Virus record (IMG/VR): IMGVR_UViG_3300025120_000094
Coordinates: 1 to 49,305 of that record
Length of the DNA: 49,305 nt
DNA from: a virus
Reading direction: 5' to 3' (one strand)
The notes under the pieces are model-generated. The model was not told the origin of the DNA. It ran no database searches and saw nothing but the letters and a program-made list of their open reading frames with translations. The position numbers and the translations under genes were made by a program. This document shows, piece by piece, positions 5,478 through 14,533 of this stretch (position 1 is its first letter; each line of letters opens with the position of its first letter).

Positions 5478-8400
5478 ATGTCAGATAATATTAGAATAAG
5501 TACAACACCTGGAGGTGGTGATAAATTAGTAAATTTACAAATAAATCAAAAATTTGATTTTATTGAGATATTGTCGCTTAAAATTTCACAAGATGAAGTC
5601 TATAGAAGGTTTTGTTCTGATTACGGTGTAGTAGTAGGTAGGGTAACCATAAATAACAGTGTAGGAGTACCTAACGCTAAAGTGTCGATATTTATACCAG
5701 TCGATGAGGTTGATGCAGAAGACACAGAAACATTGGGTATGTATCCATACAAGGAAGTAACGTCAAAAGACCCAGAAGGTATATCATATAACTTATTACC
5801 TAGAAATAACAGAGGTAAAGATAGCTGTTTTACACCAATAGGTACATTTCCAAGCAAAAGAGAAATACAAGATAATCCATTATTAGGTGAAGTATATTGT
5901 AAATACTATAAATTCACTACTACGACTAATAACTCTGGGGATTTTATGATATTCGGGTTACCAGTTGGTACACACTTCATGCATGTTGATGCAGATATAT
6001 CAGATATCGGAATATTATCTCAAAAACCTTACGACCTAATAAGGGAAGGTGTTCCTGAAAAATCATTTAAATCTTCTTTTAAATTTAAAGGTAGAAGTGA
6101 TTCTTCTTCATTAATTCAACTAAAAACTAATTCACCAGTTAGTGTAACAGTACCACCCTTTTGGGGAGACACAGAGCAATGTGATATAGGTATAGCTAGG
6201 TCAGATGTTGATTTGGCGACAGATATAGTTCCAACTGCAATATTTATGGGTTCTATCGTTAGTGATAACGAAAAACACTCTTTAAATAAAAAATGTAAAC
6301 CTAGAAAGAAATTAGGTCAGATGGATGAGGTTGTAACTGGTGACGGGAAAATTGAAATGATTAGAAAAACGCTAGCAGGTGGAATTGAACCGTTTGAAAT
6401 TGAAGGTGGTGAACTAATAGACGGAAACGGAGCATGGGCGTACCAAATACCAATGAACCTAGATTACAGGGTAACAGCAGAAGATGGAACATTAGTCCCT
6501 TCAGGTCAAGAAGGTGTTGGGATACCTACATCAGCTAGAGTTAGGTTTAAAATAGGAATGGCAATTGATGGTGATGAAGGTAGACTTAGAACTAGAGCTA
6601 AATATCTAGTACCACACAATCCAGATACTTGGAACGATAGAGATTTTAATTTCGGCACGTCAACCAATGATGGAAGTTTTGCTGATTTATCATGGAATAA
6701 TATATACACAATTAAAAATCACATAACTAGGGCACAACCAAACCAACGTCTTGAAGATAGAAACTTTATAGGTTTTAAACATGTTGATAATCCTGGAAGT
6801 AGAAACCCAATGCCATTTAATAAGATGGATACAAATATAAGTGTATTATTTAGTATACTATGTGTATTAATGAAAATATTTGCTAGGTTAGTAGGTTTCT
6901 TGAATATATCATTAATTCCATTTATAAATATATTAATATTTGTATTAAATGGAATATTATTAGGTATATGTGTGACATTAAAAGCCATAGCTTCAGTGGC
7001 GTGTTTTTTAAAACATCCACTAAAGCCCAAGAAAGCAAAGGCATGTAGAGAAGATAAATATTTAAACAAACCATCTGGTGAGTGTAAAGATATATTAGAC
7101 TATAAGGCTTATATGTCACTTAGTTGTGATAGTGGTGACGGAGAGGAAAAATATATACCAGGAGTTAAAAAAGCCTTTACTGACAAATCTAAATTTTCAC
7201 CTGCTGGTAAAGATGCAAGCAATTCAGACGGAACTACTATCCCGTTTAATAAAGTAAATAAAAAAGGGGTTAGCAATTGCTTTAAAAACGGATATGAAAG
7301 AACAAGAGAAAAAGCCATAGAAGAGGGTTATAAGGTCTTTTTTGCGGCCCCAATAAGCCCTAGTAAAGATAACGATTTTGTATGCGGACCCTTACCACTT
7401 GATGAACAGCCTCCATCAGAGCAAAAGGGAACTCTTGAAGGTTGTGATGCTGGATGGAGTCATTGCCAGACAATGCAACTGGCTGAGTCTATGGATATAT
7501 TTAAATTTGATTTCTATAATGACTGGATTAACGGTACACTATATTTATTTTTATTAAAATATAAACAAAAAAGAAAAAGTAGAAAAGAAAAATTTTGTGA
7601 AGTAGATTGTAAACAAATAGTAGATTCTTTCGGAAACCCTATTAACCCTGATAGTGATAATAGATGTAGACGAAGTAATTACGTACTCGATACTTGTACT
7701 AAGTCTCGACCTCAATTTGAGAGTGACAATCTTAAATTCGGGGTCAAAAGTAAAAGGGTTACTTCTAAATTCAGAAGTGGTTATATAAAAAATTATGAAG
7801 GAGAATTATACTATTCACCAATTACTGCCGCTAATAATCGTAAATTATTTGCAACCGATATAGTTAACCTAGGTTCTATATTTGATTGTAGCTGGAATGG
7901 AGACCAAAAATTTTATCAGTACCTAACAGACACTTCCTCCAACCTACCACCATTACTTGCTGAGTACATTGAACTTGAAGATGGAAGTTTTAAAAAATCA
8001 ATAACAGGTTATGATGGATTATTTGGTACATTAGAATGTAATGGATTTTTAACCGATGGTGATAATTGCAATAACATTAAAAGAATGTGTGAACTAGGGT
8101 TTGGTTTAGATGAACGCAGAGAAAATGACACTGGTACCATCATCCCGCCAAATGATGAAATGGGTAATATAGATATTGAAGACCCCTTTGTTAGAGGTAT
8201 ATTCACTAAACTAAACTCAACAGTATCATCATTAGTGGAAGTTAAAATTGATGACCCAAGTTTTGCAGATTATAACGACTCAGGATATAATACACTTAGA
8301 GCACCAAACACATCAAAAGAAATATGGGTTTATGGTAATTCTTATTACTTTTATTTTGGTCTTAATAAAGGTAGAACAGCACTAGCTAAAATGAAAAGAA

Positions 8401-9965
8401 AATTCTTTACTGAATGTATTCCAGAACTAGACGTAGACTTTTTTATTGTCTCTGACTCGATAACGCCAACAACAGAAACAGCACCAGAATCAGGAGCTAT
8501 AAGTATTAATATATTTGGAGGTATTGGACCATACACCTTTACATGGACTCAGCTAGATGTGTCAGGTACTCTTTATCCAACTGAGGACTATTTTGAAGAT
8601 ATTAGTGGTTTAATATCTGGTACATATAGTGTTGAAGTTATCGATTCAATAGGTAATAAAACTAACGGTTCATTCATAGTTCCAGGACCTTCACCTGTAA
8701 GTTGTAACGTACAAAGTACTAACGTAACAGAATATAATGCTAATGACGGAAAGATAACTGTAAACTTAACTGAAGGGATAAAACCATACACTGTGAAATT
8801 ATTTGAAACAAAAGGTGAAAATCCAGTTGGTCCAGCAGTTGATACAAAATCACTTACAATTACTGAAGATAGCACAGAATTTACAGATTTACCCCCAAGG
8901 TTTGACGAAAACACCCCAGATATTACATTTGACCTCAATTTAAATTTAGGTTATAGAGTCGTTGTAGAAGATAGTACAACCCCAGTACCTACTAGTTGTC
9001 AATCAGATTTAAAAATAAATCAACCATCAGCTTTAAGTCTAATACTTGTCCCAACAAATGTAAAATGTAATGGAGATGGAGATGGTCAAATAATTGGTAC
9101 TCCATCAGGTGGTGTAGCTCCATATACTTTTACATGGACAATCGTTCCTTCGGATTATGACGGCGATACAGACACAAAAAACGTACTTAACGCTCCGAAG
9201 GGTGTTTATACGTTGAAGGTTATAGATAACGCAGGTCAAGAAGATACTGCTAGTAAAACAATAACAGAACCTGACGTTATTACATTTAAATCAACCGCTA
9301 CAAACGGGTGTATCGGTAAAGGAGAACTAGACATTACTTCTATTGCAGGTGGTACTAAACCATATACTATAAAAATCACTAGCGGTTCAATTAGTGAGAC
9401 TCAAACTCTTTCATCTTCAGATAATTCACATAAATTCACAAATTTAGATAATGGTTCAAATCTAGGTGGTGATAACGGTTATACCATATTAATAGAAGAT
9501 AACAACGGGTGTACTTTAGAAGATTTTATTGAAGTATTTGTACCAGTCACAAAATTAACCATTTCTAGTTTTAATGTTTCACCAACATATTCGGATGGTA
9601 CACCTGTTCCTGTTAGGGTAGGTAGTAGTAGTAGAACGTTCACTGTCAATATAAATGGAGGTATATTCCAAGACAACTCGGCTGACTCTTCTCTTGTAGA
9701 TTATGGTTACAAAATTGATGTAGAAAGAGATACTGGCACTGGGTTTTCTAAAATTAAAGATAAAGTTGATGTGACAGACACAACATATACATTTACTGAT
9801 AATTATTCAAGTCTTAATTTATTTGACCCTACCGATGACCCACTACCAGTCCCAACTGGAACTAGTTACAGATACAGGGTTACCGTTTATGACAAAAATG
9901 GGGAGCTTGATGGGTGTAGTAAAATTAGTGTTGTTAAAATCGTAAATATACTTTTAAAACCGTAG
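5478..9965 (+). CDS. Giant baseplate/tail protein with SprB-like repeats
   Basis: A 1495-aa structural protein placed where T4 has the large wedge protein gp7. The N-terminal ~450 residues look like a baseplate-type beta and mixed domain starting NIRISTTPGGGDKLVNLQINQKF. Residues ~450-512 form a long hydrophobic stretch able to span a membrane two or three times, followed by a Cys- and Lys-rich region. From about residue 995 to the end there are tandem Ig/PKD-like units of the SprB repeat kind: CNGDGDGQI, GGVAPYTFTWT and GVYTLKVIDNAG in one unit, GGIGPYTFTWT and GTYSVEVIDSIG in another, plus two more divergent copies. SprB-type repeats occur in Flavobacteria gliding adhesins, so they could be host-derived binding modules exposed on the virion. 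A structural role is supported by context; homology to gp7 is not shown. Confidence 0.75.
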   Translation: MSDNIRISTTPGGGDKLVNLQINQKFDFIEILSLKISQDEVYRRFCSDYGVVVGRVTINNSVGVPNAKVSIFIPVDEVDAEDTETLGMYPYKEVTSKDPEGISYNLLPRNNRGKDSCFTPIGTFPSKREIQDNPLLGEVYCKYYKFTTTTNNSGDFMIFGLPVGTHFMHVDADISDIGILSQKPYDLIREGVPEKSFKSSFKFKGRSDSSSLIQLKTNSPVSVTVPPFWGDTEQCDIGIARSDVDLATDIVPTAIFMGSIVSDNEKHSLNKKCKPRKKLGQMDEVVTGDGKIEMIRKTLAGGIEPFEIEGGELIDGNGAWAYQIPMNLDYRVTAEDGTLVPSGQEGVGIPTSARVRFKIGMAIDGDEGRLRTRAKYLVPHNPDTWNDRDFNFGTSTNDGSFADLSWNNIYTIKNHITRAQPNQRLEDRNFIGFKHVDNPGSRNPMPFNKMDTNISVLFSILCVLMKIFARLVGFLNISLIPFINILIFVLNGILLGICVTLKAIASVACFLKHPLKPKKAKACREDKYLNKPSGECKDILDYKAYMSLSCDSGDGEEKYIPGVKKAFTDKSKFSPAGKDASNSDGTTIPFNKVNKKGVSNCFKNGYERTREKAIEEGYKVFFAAPISPSKDNDFVCGPLPLDEQPPSEQKGTLEGCDAGWSHCQTMQLAESMDIFKFDFYNDWINGTLYLFLLKYKQKRKSRKEKFCEVDCKQIVDSFGNPINPDSDNRCRRSNYVLDTCTKSRPQFESDNLKFGVKSKRVTSKFRSGYIKNYEGELYYSPITAANNRKLFATDIVNLGSIFDCSWNGDQKFYQYLTDTSSNLPPLLAEYIELEDGSFKKSITGYDGLFGTLECNGFLTDGDNCNNIKRMCELGFGLDERRENDTGTIIPPNDEMGNIDIEDPFVRGIFTKLNSTVSSLVEVKIDDPSFADYNDSGYNTLRAPNTSKEIWVYGNSYYFYFGLNKGRTALAKMKRKFFTECIPELDVDFFIVSDSITPTTETAPESGAISINIFGGIGPYTFTWTQLDVSGTLYPTEDYFEDISGLISGTYSVEVIDSIGNKTNGSFIVPGPSPVSCNVQSTNVTEYNANDGKITVNLTEGIKPYTVKLFETKGENPVGPAVDTKSLTITEDSTEFTDLPPRFDENTPDITFDLNLNLGYRVVVEDSTTPVPTSCQSDLKINQPSALSLILVPTNVKCNGDGDGQIIGTPSGGVAPYTFTWTIVPSDYDGDTDTKNVLNAPKGVYTLKVIDNAGQEDTASKTITEPDVITFKSTATNGCIGKGELDITSIAGGTKPYTIKITSGSISETQTLSSSDNSHKFTNLDNGSNLGGDNGYTILIEDNNGCTLEDFIEVFVPVTKLTISSFNVSPTYSDGTPVPVRVGSSSRTFTVNINGGIFQDNSADSSLVDYGYKIDVERDTGTGFSKIKDKVDVTDTTYTFTDNYSSLNLFDPTDDPLPVPTGTSYRYRVTVYDKNGELDGCSKISVVKIVNILLKP

Positions 9966-9969
9966 ATTA

Positions 9970-11814
9970 ATGGATAATAGATATAAATACACGTTAAAAG
10001 AAAATAAGTCAAAATCAGATATAAATGAAGACTCATCTAGTCAAATTTATTTTGATAGTGAAAAAAGACTATTACCTGTGGGTGAAATAAACCATATAGT
10101 TGACTTGGGTGAACAATTTGAAAAAGAAAGACATTCTTCATTTATTTATAGACTACAAGGAACTGTTAACCCTTTATTTAGTAACCCGCTAATGAATCCA
10201 AGTGGCTTATTACCAATTAATAATGACCGAACCACCTCCGAAATTGAAGAATTTGGTAATGGTTTAAATATATTCGACCATGAATTATTTACAACAGACC
10301 CAAAAGTTGGTGATGAAATTTCTTATCCAGAGGCTTATGATAAATACTTAATAGAACGTGATGGTTGGTTTGGGTTTAATGACCCAAATATATCAAACGC
10401 TGGGCTTTGTAATTTTTACTATGTAGAACCAGGAAAGGGTAGATTTGATTTAAATTCAAATTATTTTAAGTTAAGTTCTGGTAATGAAAAAATAGAAAAT
10501 AAAAACTGGGAAATAACAGTAACGTATCCTAATTCTATCGATGATACTCATCATATTATTTCAAATGGGTTATTAATAGTTCAGGTAGAATCGGCTATTG
10601 TTGGTGGCGTACCTATGATAGCATTAGCTACAGCAACAAGACACGGACTAGAAAACGGTGATAGAGTTAACATAACTAATGCATCACCAACAGTAAGTGA
10701 TGGTGAATATACGGTTAAAAGATTAGGCTTAGATAATGGAGATTATATCCAAAATTATTTTGTAATAGATGTTGAACCAAGCTCAGCATTAGTCAGTGCA
10801 ACCGCACCTACATCAATCGAAGCTAGACTTAAAAAAATAGTTGGAGGACAACCTTCTGAATATTACTTAAGAAAATTTAAAAAAGTGCCTATAAATTCCT
10901 CAACTGGTGTATTATTAGGTAACGGAGACTACGAGATGTATCCCTTAGCATTTAGTAATACAATATTTAATGATTTAAACTATCAATTTAATATTAATCA
11001 AGATATTGATTTAGAAGGGTTAAGAGACAATTTAGGTAGACCAATTAGTGAATTATACATAACATTTATAAAAACTAATAGTGATGGTATTTTCGGACCA
11101 TTAAAATCTGGCTTAGATTTAGAAGATTTATTATATAATAAGGATGATATTAAATTATCAAACGCAAGAATAATTCATGATGGTACAACAACACCAGTTG
11201 AGACACACACACCCTTACCAGATGAAGATGATTTATATAGTAGCTACATTAATAACAGTGTAATTAATGATGAATTTTATGGTGATGTTGTTGAATACAA
11301 TAAATTTACAGTAACTGAAACTATACTAGCTGATGTATTACATAGGTTTAATACAGTAAATAGAGAAGCGACATCTACAGTTTCTCTTAATAGTTCAAAA
11401 AGTTCAGTAAGGGGACCTAGAAGAGAGGGGTATTTATATAAACCACATCAGTTATATCAGATAAGAGAATTCTCAACATACATAGAACAAGGTGATTCAT
11501 CAACAGAAGGTATTCCTGATTATGCTGAAGACTTAGGTGACGGTAGATTTCTATGGAGAGATTATTTAGACATAGGGTTTAATGACGGAGCCAATGAAGG
11601 TGTAAACTATCCGTTTACTAACGGAGCACACTACGTGCATAAAAACATTTGTCTTTCCACCATAAGGCAAGACCCTTATAATAAGTATGGTTTATATTAC
11701 GATGGAGACACAAATGGACCATACACAGATACTAGCCCATTTGACCCATCAGACCCTATTGGTGATGCAATAACAAATAACTTTACAGTAAAATCAAGTC
11801 AAAATGTTTGTTAA
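9970..11814 (+). CDS. Probable baseplate/tail structural protein (unrecognised)
   Basis: I do not recognise this 614-aa protein. It is acidic and rich in Asn, Asp and Ser, with no signal peptide or membrane segment, which fits a soluble virion protein. Around residues 195-270 a stretch with ATRHGLENGDRVNITNASP and DGEYTVKRLG resembles small beta domains in phage tail proteins that carry an H-G-L-x-x-G-D-x-V motif. It starts 4 nt after the giant SprB-repeat gene and overlaps the next gene by 11 nt, so it belongs to one tightly packed operon with the following three genes. Position in the baseplate block is the only functional evidence. Confidence 0.65.
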   Translation: MDNRYKYTLKENKSKSDINEDSSSQIYFDSEKRLLPVGEINHIVDLGEQFEKERHSSFIYRLQGTVNPLFSNPLMNPSGLLPINNDRTTSEIEEFGNGLNIFDHELFTTDPKVGDEISYPEAYDKYLIERDGWFGFNDPNISNAGLCNFYYVEPGKGRFDLNSNYFKLSSGNEKIENKNWEITVTYPNSIDDTHHIISNGLLIVQVESAIVGGVPMIALATATRHGLENGDRVNITNASPTVSDGEYTVKRLGLDNGDYIQNYFVIDVEPSSALVSATAPTSIEARLKKIVGGQPSEYYLRKFKKVPINSSTGVLLGNGDYEMYPLAFSNTIFNDLNYQFNINQDIDLEGLRDNLGRPISELYITFIKTNSDGIFGPLKSGLDLEDLLYNKDDIKLSNARIIHDGTTTPVETHTPLPDEDDLYSSYINNSVINDEFYGDVVEYNKFTVTETILADVLHRFNTVNREATSTVSLNSSKSSVRGPRREGYLYKPHQLYQIREFSTYIEQGDSSTEGIPDYAEDLGDGRFLWRDYLDIGFNDGANEGVNYPFTNGAHYVHKNICLSTIRQDPYNKYGLYYDGDTNGPYTDTSPFDPSDPIGDAITNNFTVKSSQNVC

Positions 11815-12700
11815 CAAATACACATTCGCAAATAATTTAAGTGGTGGCACTAGCTACAATATTAATGTGCCATTAGGTAATAATAGTGGGGTTGTTGGTC
11901 AACAAGAAACAATTGAAAAAGATTTTATTAATATTGAAGTTGAAAATTCTGTTAACCCTATACTTGATTATGAAAAAATTAAATTATTACCAAAACACAA
12001 TGCAGACGGAATATTGGATAATATAACATATAGAGTTAATCTTTTAGACGGTGGAACTTTTAATACATCACTTAAATGGGGTGATATTGACTTTGATGAT
12101 GATGATTTCAGGTTTAGAAAGAAATCATTTACTAAATCATTTTTAAGGTTAGATTTTTTTGATAGTGATATTGTAACTAATCAAAATTTAGTGTCATTTA
12201 TTACACTATTTCCTGAATTTAGTTACGACGACACGTCTAGCGGCTCAATCCCAATAGCGGTTAACTATCCAGTAAGTTTTAAACTAGGGAATCCATTAGT
12301 TGATAGAAATATAAATGGAGAAGGATTTGCCTTATATGACTTTAAGGATGAAATATTACCTTCAGTACCTAAAAATTTATATATGAGAGGAACTTTCAAT
12401 AACGCAAAAACAGGTATATCAACAGGTTTAATGTCTAGTAATAACTCATCATTAAAAATTGACGAATTAATAAGTAGTACCGAATGTTCAACTACAACTA
12501 CTCTAATAACAAGTGGTGGTATTCTTAAAAATAACTTATTTACTAAATATATATTAACTAGAGAGACTAGTGGATATTATTATAAAATAGACGATACTTT
12601 TTCTGATAACGTAGACTACAAAAGTAAAAATACTACAACACCTAGCCCTACTAATACTAATGATTATATAATTAATTTATACCAAATAAATGCTGTTTAA
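11804..12700 (+). CDS. Probable tail/baseplate protein (unrecognised)
   Basis: A 298-aa protein without recognised domains. Predicted character is beta-rich and polar, starting VNKYTFANNLSGGTSYNINV and ending with a Thr/Asn-rich segment. Its ATG lies inside the last codons of the preceding gene (11-nt overlap), and its stop shares one base with the next start codon. Such overlaps point to translational coupling and fixed stoichiometry of assembly partners. No catalytic motif is visible. Confidence 0.65.
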   Translation: MFVNKYTFANNLSGGTSYNINVPLGNNSGVVGQQETIEKDFINIEVENSVNPILDYEKIKLLPKHNADGILDNITYRVNLLDGGTFNTSLKWGDIDFDDDDFRFRKKSFTKSFLRLDFFDSDIVTNQNLVSFITLFPEFSYDDTSSGSIPIAVNYPVSFKLGNPLVDRNINGEGFALYDFKDEILPSVPKNLYMRGTFNNAKTGISTGLMSSNNSSLKIDELISSTECSTTTTLITSGGILKNNLFTKYILTRETSGYYYKIDDTFSDNVDYKSKNTTTPSPTNTNDYIINLYQINAV

Positions 12701-13578
12701 TGGAGATAATTAAAAGAAAAATATCACTTGATGAGTACACTAGTAGAAAAAAGGATAATTGGGGACAGATTACTGCCACAACTTTTAGTTTAAATGTGTT
12801 TTTTACACAAAACGGATACGATATGGGTATTGGCACGGAAACATCATTTATAGTTAAGAATAATTTAGATATAGTTCCAAGTGTTTTTTACGAAAAAGCA
12901 CCCAACGGTAAGTTATTAACTAAATTAGCTGGTAGCGATTTTAAGTTTAAGGACGGAACAAGAACTAGTGTTCCTATAAATAGTAAAGTACCAAATACTA
13001 GAAACCCAAATAAAATAACTGGTGATTACTATATTAGCGGTGGCCCAGTAACAGGACTAACAGAAGACAGATTAGATGTGGTAACTTCTTACTCCAACAC
13101 CGACCCATATCAAATAGATATTGACATAGATAAATCTTTAGATATTGATTATCAGGGTACTCCATATAACAATACGATAAGAGTTAAATCTAACGATGAT
13201 TTAAACCCTATAACATACTTAATAGACGGTGATGACACAGAACCTTCAGACTTAAGTAAACCAGAGGTTACAAAGGGGGTATATTACGTAACTAAAACAG
13301 ATGAAACAAGAACGGTATTAAGTCAAGAATACGGAGTGTCTAATATACCATTTACCGAAATGTATTATAATTCAGAAGGATTTAATCAAACAAATGTAGA
13401 ATTAAATGCAACAACTAAAGAAGAATATTTATTTGGGATAACGTCAACACCAACGGTATTTAGTGATTTATTTATTGACAGAGGCAGAACCACCGTTTTA
13501 CAGAGTCATATGCAATTAGGTGAGATAAAAAATATGGAAGATTTAATAAATTATGGAAATGGGTTTTATAATTTATAA
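12700..13578 (+). CDS. Probable tail/baseplate protein (unrecognised)
   Basis: A 292-aa protein with no family I can name. It starts MEIIKRKISLDEYTSRK and ends in a short alpha-helical segment (MQLGEIKNMEDLINYGNGFY). The body alternates short polar beta-like segments. The start overlaps the previous stop by one base (TAATG). A candidate late promoter follows its stop, so it closes this coupled subset of structural genes. Function is inferred only from location among baseplate genes. Confidence 0.65.
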   Translation: MEIIKRKISLDEYTSRKKDNWGQITATTFSLNVFFTQNGYDMGIGTETSFIVKNNLDIVPSVFYEKAPNGKLLTKLAGSDFKFKDGTRTSVPINSKVPNTRNPNKITGDYYISGGPVTGLTEDRLDVVTSYSNTDPYQIDIDIDKSLDIDYQGTPYNNTIRVKSNDDLNPITYLIDGDDTEPSDLSKPEVTKGVYYVTKTDETRTVLSQEYGVSNIPFTEMYYNSEGFNQTNVELNATTKEEYLFGITSTPTVFSDLFIDRGRTTVLQSHMQLGEIKNMEDLINYGNGFYNL

Positions 13579-13585
13579 AGACAGG

Positions 13586-13602
13586 ATATTTATAATAAAG
13601 AA
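13586..13602 (+). promoter_or_regulatory. Recurrent motif ATATTTATAATAAAGAA (candidate late promoter)
   Basis: This is an exact copy of the 17-mer before the gp25-like gene, here in the 38-nt gap before the 303-aa structural gene and 14 nt from its ATG. An exact match of this length in two intergenic gaps is unlikely by chance, even in AT-rich DNA. Confidence 0.5.
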
Positions 13603-13616
13603 TAAAATATATTAAT

Positions 13617-14528
13617 ATGAGTTCAGGAGTTTACGGTACAATAAGACCAGCAGACATGTCCCCAGAGGATGTTGAAATAACGGTGTTTTATTCAGCAAGT
13701 AGAGAATCAAACAATCCAAGTGTATTTAAATTAGATTCAGCTAATTTAACACCAATTAACAATCCAAACAACTCAGTTGGTTTTGAGATTTTTGGTGGTC
13801 TATACACTCTAAAATTACCAGTTAGTGATTTTGGTACTAAAGGAATATATACTATAACATTTAAACCTAAAGAAATTAGAACAAGAATAGTTGATTGTGG
13901 TGTTTTATCAGCATTTCCAGACATTAAGGGTATTTTATTCGATACTTCTGACCCAGCACTAAGTGAAGTGCTTGAGTCTTTTGAAAACAACAACTTAGTT
14001 GGTTATAGAGTGGAATACATTAATACTGACGTTACAGTACCAGATAAAAAAATAAAGAACTTCTTTAGAATAGTAACTTCTAATAACAGAGCCGAACCAG
14101 TTAATCAGAATTTAACAAATGTTAATCAAAAAGCAATTAGATATAGATTTAATGATAACTCAACACTTTCATTTTGTACATTATCTCCATCGGCACCAAG
14201 TAATGTTAACCCAAATGTCTTACCATATATTGGGTCACCTAATCAAGATGTAATAATAACTAACACTTTCTTCTCACCATTTATTTTGGAGGTTGAAATT
14301 GTTGATTATGATATTGAAAGTTTAGCTATTGGTATGTTTGGTAATCAAAGTAAAAGTCTTGAAGATGGTATTTATACTGTTTACAACTTTGAGAGTGAGA
14401 TTTATAAGCAATACAATCTATACGAAATTAAAGATAGGTTTACTGGTAAACCATTATTTGAAATTAAAGAGAATAGACTTAATAACATTGATTTCGGTAA
14501 AGAATTCGGTGATGTATCAAACACATAA
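13617..14528 (+). CDS. Probable tail/baseplate protein (unrecognised)
   Basis: A 303-aa protein that I cannot assign. The N-terminal ~100 residues (YGTIRPADMSPEDVEITVFY, then GFEIFGGLYTLKLPVSDFG and GIYTITFKPKEIRTRI) read like one or two beta-sandwich domains of the kind used to decorate tail structures. The C-terminal part has a short segment resembling bacteriophage interface domains (SLAIGMFGNQSKSLEDGIYTVY). It has its own candidate promoter and ends 5 nt before the 1024-aa baseplate gene, which it may assist in assembly. It is preserved as a full-length frame with no sign of decay. Confidence 0.65.
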   Translation: MSSGVYGTIRPADMSPEDVEITVFYSASRESNNPSVFKLDSANLTPINNPNNSVGFEIFGGLYTLKLPVSDFGTKGIYTITFKPKEIRTRIVDCGVLSAFPDIKGILFDTSDPALSEVLESFENNNLVGYRVEYINTDVTVPDKKIKNFFRIVTSNNRAEPVNQNLTNVNQKAIRYRFNDNSTLSFCTLSPSAPSNVNPNVLPYIGSPNQDVIITNTFFSPFILEVEIVDYDIESLAIGMFGNQSKSLEDGIYTVYNFESEIYKQYNLYEIKDRFTGKPLFEIKENRLNNIDFGKEFGDVSNT

Positions 14529-14533
14529 AATAA

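Noticed and set aside
10330-10345. 12-nt match (agaggcttatga) between spacer 6 and the 614-aa gene, suggesting self-targeting
   Set aside because: A 12-nt match is expected about once by chance given ten spacers, two strands and AT-rich sequence; it does not extend in either direction.
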